Shown here: positions 55,501-63,000 of the stretch, piece by piece | Numbering within the stretch: the first letter of the stretch is position 1 | Layout of the letters: every line of letters starts with the position of its first letter | Assembly: GCA_021413885.1 (NCBI GenBank) | Contig: JAIOPM010000046.1 | Location: 47,345-111,344, forward strand | Reading direction: 5' to 3' | Source of the DNA: Planctomycetota bacterium | GTDB taxonomy: Bacteria; Planctomycetota; UBA1135; GCA-002686595 | DNA: 64,000 bases | Notes under the pieces: generated by a model | The model's input: the letters and a program-made list of their open reading frames with translations, nothing else | What the model was told of the DNA's origin: nothing | Databases searched by the model: none | Translations under genes and position numbers: made by a program

Positions 55501-56224
55501 GCGTTTCAATTTGCCGCGCCTCCTGCTGCTCGACATCGATCAGCGCGTCGCGTGGGAAGGCGATCCGGGCTTCGCGATCGCCGAGCCGTATCGCCCGGGA
55601 CTCGCTTCGTTCCTCGAGACGCCGCTCGAGGAGTTGCTCACGCGCCGCAAGATGAAGGAGTTCCTCGCGTGGCGCGGCGAACTGCCGAAGCTCGCGCCCG
55701 CGCTGCACGAAGGTCGCTTCGCCGACGCCGTGCCGATCTTGAAGGCCGCCGAGGCGTTCGATCCGAAGGGCGCGCCTGAAGTCGCGGACGCGTTGAAGTC
55801 GCTCGTGCAAGTCACGTCGACGCTCGAAGCCGCGACGGTGACGATCGGCGCGTTCCAACGCGAAGAGGCCGAGGCCGCGTTCGCGTTGCTCGTCGAGTGG
55901 AACACGTTGCTCGGCAAGACGCTCGACAAGAAAGGTCTCGCCGACTGCAAGGCGGCGCTCGAAGCGAAGTCCGCGAAGGCGTGGGCGACCGTGCCCGGCG
56001 CGATCGAGTCGTACCGCAAGAAGTTCAAGAAGAGCGGCGACCCCGCGACCACCGCGGAGTTCGTCGCGAAGCTCGAGGCCATGCCCGGCCGTTTCGCGCG
56101 CGAGTTGGTCGCCGACCTGAAGGCCGCGCAGGCGAAAGACGACGCCGCGACGTTCGAGCGTCTGCTCGACGAAGCGCCGCGTCGGCCGCTGCTCTGGCTC
56201 GCGCGCGACTACTTCCTCTGGTGA
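52550..56224 (+). CDS. Large exported fusion: TPR, gluzincin, DUF1080-like and thioredoxin-like parts
   Basis: 1224 aa. Signal sequence (WLVSLVLVAFARLEGTSG). About 20-170 helical, TPR-like (NARRWLERALERDPKSVQAW). About 195-450 DUF1570-like gluzincin: HEAAH near 305 and the Glu in WLNEGLASFFEG near 325. Helical linker to about 680. About 685-855 a beta-sandwich resembling DUF1080/3-keto-disaccharide hydrolase (FSMEAEVKAERGKVNFCGLVFG, GNFGLIVGPGETRYRNVRFL). About 905-1030 a thioredoxin-like fold (PQLFVLWSVDQNEI; PRLLLLDIDQRVAWEGDPG) without a CxxC. The last 190 residues are helical. No close counterpart comes to mind; probably a periplasmic multi-domain protein. The parts of doubtful match are the DUF1080 and thioredoxin ones. 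Confidence 0.85.
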   Translation: MRFTWLVSLVLVAFARLEGTSGFVTALHNAEVALEQKDLENARRWLERALERDPKSVQAWDLRARLAESGNDRDEQIWSLHRELRLLVAQKAPRQEQDALRARLVALDPLATDVLDLSKVFIAKLQPIAAQYEKDKRPHSAIRVHKAILALGPELEASRIAIERLAAAPDPSLAEDAKPKDLLADVSKEWIREHDEKHGTWDTRSELVRTNYTTKTDAGYECMVRAGEAMEQMNAFYRVFFQFGTEKDKKNPSRIDLVIFKNRDEYLKLGSGPPVDWSGGQFTGDAVETYVGAGGFQEVVGTLFHEAAHQFVSLATNSAGWLNEGLASFFEGCRILQNGTVLMNEPADHRLFPLVDRMKNGWMSSAADGIDPKKPDSEPKTAPSFRIVLENEYDWGPPWYAPTWGVVYFLYNYQDPVDGRYVYRAAFREFIDASGGKTGKSAIVTFEEVVLAKPKPPIKGVKRPDGSKDVSLPKTVDELNEVWKKWLVDLSEERSGKLELKRPYLDWARAAIQDKDPVIAEEHFEKGVVATPNDVALLSEFAAFLAERKNTDRATKLMLRALQVLEAAPKPDAKAIADAERLLDKWDPKRSSLEHVHVELAAAAKNIVARYEAEQLPMMVMDVAWRLGTQHDIPELFDAYRRALEHAPRTLQLWELAYNEQSLAGWSAVTDAGFRADGPELVGKMGTYAPDKFDFQILTLDRVTGGDFSMEAEVKAERGKVNFCGLVFGRKGTSNFHALILFPGHETTKEGTAGTGFVDLATSYGAGTFKTWRHTPVTTSVAKGETATARWFKLRIDVAGSRVDTWFDGEFLSTQEFPSLDVLRGNFGLIVGPGETRYRNVRFLARDPRDPASAIERDVRMAELEKSGKAINGSYLNKVPPFPKIKKWAGAERKTWEDAGPVPQLFVLWSVDQNEIVPIDAWLRDLAARTKDVGLQIVSVTSPDDEPKLDAYLKAHPFPGAVGVDFRAPGAFGVGETNDLYFTTRFNLPRLLLLDIDQRVAWEGDPGFAIAEPYRPGLASFLETPLEELLTRRKMKEFLAWRGELPKLAPALHEGRFADAVPILKAAEAFDPKGAPEVADALKSLVQVTSTLEAATVTIGAFQREEAEAAFALLVEWNTLLGKTLDKKGLADCKAALEAKSAKAWATVPGAIESYRKKFKKSGDPATTAEFVAKLEAMPGRFARELVADLKAAQAKDDAATFERLLDEAPRRPLLWLARDYFLW

Positions 56225-56375
56225 GGCGGCGAGAAGCGCGGCGTCGTCGGAACTTTGCGCGCGCGGGATCCGTCGATCACCCCTGCACGATCGCGCGGAC
56301 TTGGCAAGATGGAGGGTCTACGTCGAGCGTAGCCGCGTCGCTCTTTCGCCCCCATTTGGATCCCGTCCCACACCG

Positions 56376-58859
56376 ATGAAGCTCACCCGCGCGTCCGCCT
56401 CCGTCACGTTCTGTCTCGCGCTCTCGACATTCACGCAGGCCCAGGATGCGCAACCGGCCCAAGCAGTCAGCGCACCGCAAACTCGCCCACTCGACGACGG
56501 CGGCGAGCCGATCGGCACCGTATCGGGCGAGAAGATCGGCGCCGACGCGATCGCGCCCGGCGTGATCGAGGACATGAGCGTCGTGCTCGAACGCGAACGC
56601 GCGCACGCCGGTGAACCGGTGGTCAATCCGAAGGCGCGCCACGGCGGCCAAGGCACGTGGGTCGTGCCCGCGCAACGCTTCGCGAAGTTCCCCCACTCCG
56701 GCACGCGCTACGCGTTCAACAAGTGGGGTGATACGCGCATGGGCATCGGCTTCAAGCGCGTCGTCGACGTCGACGGCGCGTGGTTCGCCGGCCAAGGCGG
56801 CGAAGATGCGTGGGCCGCGGGCGTCCAAGTCGTCGGCTTCCGCGCTGGAGCCGAAGTCGCGCGCACCGCGTGGTTCGAAGACATCGACGCGACGTCGTCG
56901 TACTTCGCGCTGAACCTGAAGAGCGTCGATCGCATCGAGATCCTGGCGAGGGCGTCGCTCGAGTCGAGCGGTTGGTACGCGCTCGACGACCTCGCGTTCC
57001 ACGTCGACGGCGCCGAGCGCGTGATCGACTTCGAGGACACCGAGTTCGGCAAGAAGTTGACGGGCTCGACGTACGCGAGCCTCGACTGGGAGACCGGCTC
57101 GGGCGAGTTCTCGTCGCAGTCGGGCACCGACTACGTGCACGCGCCGGTGACGCAACCGCTGCCCGGCGAGAACGCGAACGTCGTCACCGACGGACTCCCG
57201 AAAGCCGGCGGCCTCGGCACGAATCCGACGCTGACGACCAACTTCATCGGCCCGAAATTCGGCGACTCGGGCGCGGGCTTCATCCCGCCGGACACCGTCG
57301 GCGCGATCGGACCCAATCACTTCCTCGCGTCGGTCAATGCGAACCTCTCGGCGTACAACCGCACGACGGGCGCGCGCGTCCTCAACGTCGCGCTCTCGAG
57401 TTTCTTCGGCGCCGGCGTCGGCGATCCGCGCGTCGGCTACGACCAACACGCGGGTCGTTGGATCGTCCTCGCGTCGGACTTCAGCACGCGCGTCTACTTC
57501 GCGTACTCGCTGACCAACGATCCGACCGGCTCGTGGTTCAAGACCAACATCAACGTGTCGCAAGGCGCCGACGCCGGGCTTTGGCCGGACTATCCGACGC
57601 TCGGCTTCGACGCGAACGGCGTCTACTTCTCGTGCTTCATGGTCCCGGCGGGGATGAGCATCTTCGCCGTCGACAAGGCGCCGTTGCTCGGCGGCACGCC
57701 GACGATGGGCACGGTCACCGCGTTCCGCGGTTTGCCGTACGAGAGCGCGATCCAACCGTGCGTGACGTACGGGACCGCGCCGGGTGAGTTCTGCATCTCG
57801 CGGACCGGTCCGACGTCGCTGCGCGTGCGACGCGTCAATGCGCCGCTGACCGCGCCGACGTTGGCGAACGTCGGCACTGTGACCGTGCCGGTGAACGCCG
57901 CGCCGCCCAACGCGACGGCGCTCGGCAGCTCACCGGCACTCGACGCGTTGGACGGTCGCTTGATGAACTCGATCTACCGCAACGGCTCGATCTGGACCGT
58001 CCACTGCATCGGCGTCTCGGGCAAGGCGGCGGCGCGGTTCTATCAACTGACGACCGGGCCGCTGACGAGCCAACAGGTCGGCACGATCAGCGATCCCACG
58101 CTCAACTACTTCATGCCGTCGATCGCGGTCAACGTCGCGGGCGATTGCGTGTTGGGCTTCAGCGGTTCGAGCACCAGCCAATTCGTCGGCAGCTACCTCT
58201 GCGGCCGCAAATCGACCGACGCGGCGGGCGAGACCGGCGTACCGATCCTCGTGAAGGCCGGCGAAGGCTCCTACAACAACACCGACGGCAACGGCAACAA
58301 TCGTTGGGGCGACTACAGCCTGACCAGCGTCGATCCGCTGAACGACATCGACATGTGGACGGCGCAAGAGTACGCGCGCAGCGGCAACAGCTGGGGCACC
58401 TGGATCGCCGCGACCGACTACAACTCGTGCCCGCCGCCGACGGCCTACTGCACGGCGAAGGTGAACTCGGAGTTGTGCGTCCCGACGATCGGCTTCACCG
58501 GAACTCCGAGCGCGGCAGGCGCGCCGTTCACCGTCACCGGCGTCGAGTTCCTGAACAAGAAGTTCGGCCTGCTCTTCTACGGCACGCAGCCTCTCGGCGC
58601 GGCGTTCCAAGGCGGCCACTTGTGCGTCAAGGCGCCGACCAAGCGCACGCCGCCGCAGAACGCCGGCGGTTCGCCGACCGGCAACGACTGCACCGGCACG
58701 TACGCAGTCGACTTCAACGCGCTGATCCAAGCGGGCACCGATCCCAACTTGGTCGCGGGAGCATTCGTCCACGTGCAATGGTGGGCGCGCGATCCGGGCG
58801 ACTTCACCGGCTTCGGCACGAGCTTGTCGGACGCGCTGAAGTTCGAGATCTGCCCGTAA
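56376..58859 (+). CDS. Large exported protein with the shared C-terminal module
   Basis: 827 aa from ATG 56376 with a signal peptide ending FTQAQ. Residues about 80-250 are a beta-rich domain (RVVDVDGAWFAGQGGEDAWAAG, VIDFEDTEFGKKLTGS). Residues about 280-680 look like an incomplete propeller: FIPPDTVGAIGPNHFLASVN, DYPTLGFDANGVYFSC, GDYSLTSVDPLNDIDMWTAQEY. The last 145 residues (KVNSELCVPTIGFTGTPS to ALKFEICP) match the C-terminal module of the proteins at 20180 and 24920. Probably on the surface or released. Whether the N-terminal part is enzymatic is unclear. Followed by the winged-helix gene after 53 nt. Confidence 0.88.
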   Translation: MKLTRASASVTFCLALSTFTQAQDAQPAQAVSAPQTRPLDDGGEPIGTVSGEKIGADAIAPGVIEDMSVVLERERAHAGEPVVNPKARHGGQGTWVVPAQRFAKFPHSGTRYAFNKWGDTRMGIGFKRVVDVDGAWFAGQGGEDAWAAGVQVVGFRAGAEVARTAWFEDIDATSSYFALNLKSVDRIEILARASLESSGWYALDDLAFHVDGAERVIDFEDTEFGKKLTGSTYASLDWETGSGEFSSQSGTDYVHAPVTQPLPGENANVVTDGLPKAGGLGTNPTLTTNFIGPKFGDSGAGFIPPDTVGAIGPNHFLASVNANLSAYNRTTGARVLNVALSSFFGAGVGDPRVGYDQHAGRWIVLASDFSTRVYFAYSLTNDPTGSWFKTNINVSQGADAGLWPDYPTLGFDANGVYFSCFMVPAGMSIFAVDKAPLLGGTPTMGTVTAFRGLPYESAIQPCVTYGTAPGEFCISRTGPTSLRVRRVNAPLTAPTLANVGTVTVPVNAAPPNATALGSSPALDALDGRLMNSIYRNGSIWTVHCIGVSGKAAARFYQLTTGPLTSQQVGTISDPTLNYFMPSIAVNVAGDCVLGFSGSSTSQFVGSYLCGRKSTDAAGETGVPILVKAGEGSYNNTDGNGNNRWGDYSLTSVDPLNDIDMWTAQEYARSGNSWGTWIAATDYNSCPPPTAYCTAKVNSELCVPTIGFTGTPSAAGAPFTVTGVEFLNKKFGLLFYGTQPLGAAFQGGHLCVKAPTKRTPPQNAGGSPTGNDCTGTYAVDFNALIQAGTDPNLVAGAFVHVQWWARDPGDFTGFGTSLSDALKFEICP

Positions 58860-58912
58860 CGACGGACGCGACGGACTTGCGGCGAACGCGCGAGTCCTTC
58901 ACCGTGTCGCCG

Positions 58913-60046
58913 ATGGGCGCGGACAAGAAGAAGCGCGCGAGCGCGCCGAAGACCGACGCCGTGCTCACGCTGCGCGCGTTGAACCGAGCGACACTCGCGC
59001 GGCAGATGCTGCTCGCTCGCGAGCGCATCGGCGTCGTCGCCGCCGTCGAACGCTTGGCCGGCATGCAAGCGCAAGTCGCGAAGCCGCCGTTCATCGGACT
59101 GTGGACGCGCGTCGAAGGCTTCGAGCGCGGCGCGCTCGCGCGGACGTTGGCCGATCGCAAGGTCGTGCGCGCGACGTTGATGCGCGGCACGTTGCACCTC
59201 GCGAGCGCGCGCGACTACCTGACGTTGCGCGGCGCGTTGCAGCCCGGCTTGACCGCGGGCATGCGTTCGATCCTGCGGCAGCGCGCGGACGAGCTCGACG
59301 TCCCGGCCCTACTGCGCGCCGCGACCGCATTCTTCGACGACGAGCCGCGCACGTTCGACGAGCTGCGCGACGAGCTTCTCCGCCGCAATCCGAAGATCGA
59401 CGAACGCGCTGCGGCCTACGCGGTGCGCACGCATTTGCCGCTGGTCCAAGTCGCGACCGACGATCCGTGGAGTTTTCCGGCGAGCGCCGACTTCGCGACC
59501 GCGCGCAAGTGGCTCGGCAAATCGCCCGCGGTCGACGCCGATCCCGCGCCGCTGATCCGGCGTTACCTCGCGGCGTTCGGGCCGGCGTCGGTCGCGGACG
59601 CGCAGGCTTGGTCGGGGCTCGCGGGCTTGCGCGAAGCGTTCGAGCGACTGCGCGACGAGCTCGTCGTGTTCCGCGACGAACGCAAGCGCGAACTCTTCGA
59701 CCTCTCCGACGCGCCGCGGCCCGACGAAGACACGCCCGCGCCGCCGCGCTTCCTGCCGGAGTTCGACAACTTGGTGCTCGCCCACGACGATCGCGCGCGC
59801 GTGCTCGATGCCGCGCATCGTTCCCTCGTCGTCACCAAGAACTTGCGCGTGCTCGCGACGTTCCTGGTCGACGGACGTGTCGCGGGAACGTGGGAGGTCG
59901 AGCGCAAGAAGATGGCGGCGACGCTCGTGCTCGCGCCGTTCAGCAAACTCGCGAAGTCGGAACGCGAGGCGCTCAGCCTGGAGGGCGAGCGCCTGCTCGA
60001 GTTCACCGATCCCGACGCGACGAGCCGCGCGATCCGTTTCGCGTGA
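58913..60046 (+). CDS. Winged helix DNA-binding domain-containing protein (HTH_42/AlkZ-like)
   Basis: 377 aa from ATG 58913 (GTG 58904 possible). ALNRATLARQMLLARER, VERLAGMQAQVAKPPFIGLWTRVEGF, VVRATLMRGTLHLASARDYL, and FLPEFDNLVLAHDDRARVL are the marks of the PF06224-type (winged helix DNA-binding/YcaQ-like) family. Some relatives are DNA glycosylases (AlkZ/YcaQ unhook interstrand crosslinks); others have no known activity. The QxQ/QxD-type motif of active glycosylases is not clear here (MQAQVA is present), so glycosylase function is possible, not shown. Converges with the macroglobulin-like gene, stops 3 nt apart. Confidence 0.85.
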   Translation: MGADKKKRASAPKTDAVLTLRALNRATLARQMLLARERIGVVAAVERLAGMQAQVAKPPFIGLWTRVEGFERGALARTLADRKVVRATLMRGTLHLASARDYLTLRGALQPGLTAGMRSILRQRADELDVPALLRAATAFFDDEPRTFDELRDELLRRNPKIDERAAAYAVRTHLPLVQVATDDPWSFPASADFATARKWLGKSPAVDADPAPLIRRYLAAFGPASVADAQAWSGLAGLREAFERLRDELVVFRDERKRELFDLSDAPRPDEDTPAPPRFLPEFDNLVLAHDDRARVLDAAHRSLVVTKNLRVLATFLVDGRVAGTWEVERKKMAATLVLAPFSKLAKSEREALSLEGERLLEFTDPDATSRAIRFA

Positions 60047-60049
60047 CCG

Positions 60050-63000
60050 TCAACGCACGGTCCGGATCTGCACGCCCTTGCGCTCGCGACGGACTTCGTC
60101 GTCGAAGGATTGAGCGCGTTGCTGCTGCACGGCGTCGTTGAGGCCGCGCACGTTCATCAGGTAGTCCTGATTCATCTCGCCCGCTTGCCCCGGCCTGCGC
60201 ACGTCGCGTTGGGCGAGCAACGTCGTCCCGCGATGGAACGCGTAGTGCCGCGCGTCGGTGCGCGCGATCACCGTCGCGTTGCCGATGATGCCGTCGGTGA
60301 CGAAGAGCCCGCGCGGATCGGTGCGTCCCGAAAGGAAGTCGCCGTTCTGCGAGCCGATCACGCGCACGTCGACGTCGCGCACGTACTTGTGCGTCTTCTG
60401 ATCGGCGACTTGGATGCGCATGTGGCCGGTCGCGACGTCCTCCTTGACCTCGAGCTCGATCTGCGAGATCAGGACGAGACCCGACGCGTGTAGGTCGCCG
60501 CCGCGGCACATCACGAGGTACGCACCCGGCTCGACGAGATCGAGCTTGACCTTGGTCTTGGTCGGACGCAGCGCGTCGTCGCTCGCGAGCTCGACCTTGC
60601 GCTGCAATTTCGGCGCGATGCCCGACAGGTTGACCTGCGTGACGCGCGAAAGGTTGCGTTCGCGCAGGTAGAGCGTCATCAAGTCGACCGGGTAGACCAG
60701 GATCTCCGCGTCCTTGACGTTGCGGTGCGCGATCTCGATCTCGACGCGTTCGCCGGGGCGAGCGGTGGTCAGCTCCTCGAGCGAGATCTTGCGCTCGCGG
60801 AAACCCTCCAACGCTTCACGCGCGTCGGCGAAGAGCGTCTGCACGCGCTCGTAGTAGCCCGAGGCGAGGCCGAACTCCTGACGCGCGTGGTGGATCTGCC
60901 CGAGGATGTAGAGCGCAAGATCGCGGTTCGGCGACGGCGACTTCGTTCCGTCCGCGGCCGTGTATTCGACCGTCGCGATGCGACCGAGCGCCTTCAACGC
61001 CTCGTCGTCGTGGCCGAGGTACCACTCGGCGACCGCGCGTGAATACGCAAACGCGTCGGAGAAACGCGGCTCGCCCCACACGTTCGCGAACTCGGCGCCG
61101 AGCTTCGACGCGGTGACGAAGTCGTCGATCGAGAGGTGCGCGGTCACCAGGTTGAGGCCGGCTTCGGGCGCGAGCGGATCGAGGACGTAGAGCGACAGGA
61201 AGCGTTGCAGCTCGAGCATGCCCTGCACCGTCAACGTCGCGCGATCGACGCCTTTCGCGACGAGCTGCGGCATGCGGCTCGCTTTCGGCGCGAGCGTCAA
61301 CAACTTGTCCGAGAGCGACAGCGTCGCCGTGACGACCGCCGCGCCGTCCGGGTACTCGCGACAGAGTCGACGCATCGTCTCGATCGCCTCGAGCGGCTCG
61401 TTCTGCTCCTCGAGCGTGCCGACGACGCGCAGTTCCTTGCCGAACGTCTCCTCGATCGTCGCGCGGAAGATCGTCAACGCGCGCTCGTGCTCCTCGATCG
61501 CGCGGTACGCCGCGCCGACCGCCATCACCTGCTCGAACGGCACGTAGAGGTCGGGGTTCTTCTCCTTCAGGATCTCGAAGTACCGCACGATGTCGCGCGG
61601 CGCGTTGCGTTCGATGTTCGCGAACAGCAGGTAGCCGGCGGCGGTCGAGAGCGTCTGCTCGTTCAGCTTGGGCTCCCACTCGTCGAACAGTTTCTGCAGC
61701 AGCACGCGCGCCGCTTCCTTCTCGCCCGCGAGGTACAGCGCTTGGCCGAGGTGGAAGAGCTCGTCGGGCGTCGCGCGGTATTCGTCCTTCGACGTCTCGC
61801 CGCGCGCGAGGACCGTGAGCTCGCTCGCGGCGCCCAACGCGAACTCCTCGGGCTCGTAGAGACTGCGCAACACCGGCGGCGCGACGCGGTACTTGCCCGG
61901 CACCGCACCGACCAGGACGTAGTCGATCTGGAACCAACCCGCGAGTTGGCCGAGGTGCATCACGAGTTTGCCGTCGCGCTCCTCGTGATGGAGCACGTTG
62001 CCGTTGAGGCTGCCTTCGAGCAGACGCGCGCCGGCGGGCAACGGGACTTCGACCGTCAGGTAGTGACTCTGCTCGCGCCGCCGATCCCAATCGCCATCGG
62101 CTTGGAATTGCAGCGAGCCACGCAACATCGAGCCGACGCCCAGCTGCGTCACGCGATTCACCCACTCGTCGTGCGTGTCTTGGATGACGCCGAAGCCGGT
62201 CGCGATCTCGAAGCCGCGGTAGCGCGGCGCGACGGCGACGTAGTCGTGTTGGCGCACGCGCAGCGTCTTGGTGTTGCGCTCCGACACGTCGGCGCTGAAG
62301 CCGCGCAACACGGCGCTGAAATGCGGACGGCCGCGGCCTTCGATCTCGAACGCGATCGTCAACTTCGACGGCAGATTGTCCGGCACGTCCCACGAGAGCG
62401 TTTCGCCGGGCTTCTCGGGGGTGAAGTCGAGCTTCGCGCCTTCGAGCCCGGGAATCGAAACCGTGACGCGCACGCGGTCGTTGGTCGGCTGCGTCGTGCC
62501 GCGCCACATCGCGATCGCGGCGATCGCGAGGCCTCGCGCGCGACCGTCGTACCACGGACGCGACGCGAGCAATTCTTCGATCGTCGCGGCGAGCTTCGAC
62601 GACGTCGGCTTCGCGCGCTCGAGCGCGACGGCCGCGAGCGCCGTCATCGCGAGCCGCGAACGGTTCCACGCGATGTTGCCGGTCGAATCGAACGCGCAGC
62701 GCGGCGGCCGCGCGTCCTGATCGAGCGCCTTGGTCTCGAGCACGTCCGCGACCTCGCTCGCCATCGGTCCGCGGTTCATCGCAGCGAGCGCGAGCGCCGT
62801 GTACGCGAGCGCGGCCGGCGAGAGCGTCGCTCGTTCGCGGTGCAGACGATTGAGCGCGCCGAAGTCGCCCTGCTCGTTCTCGGCGAGCGCCCACGAGAGC
62901 ATCGCCTTCAGCTCGTCGGCCTGTTGCGACGCTTCGCGGAAGCCCTTGACCAACGCGCCGCGACCGTTCGCGAGCGCGGTGTCGACGATCGACACGCCGC

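Noticed and set aside
52016..55858. 1280-codon minus-strand frame
   Set aside because: Antisense of the 1224-residue fusion; no recognisable domain.
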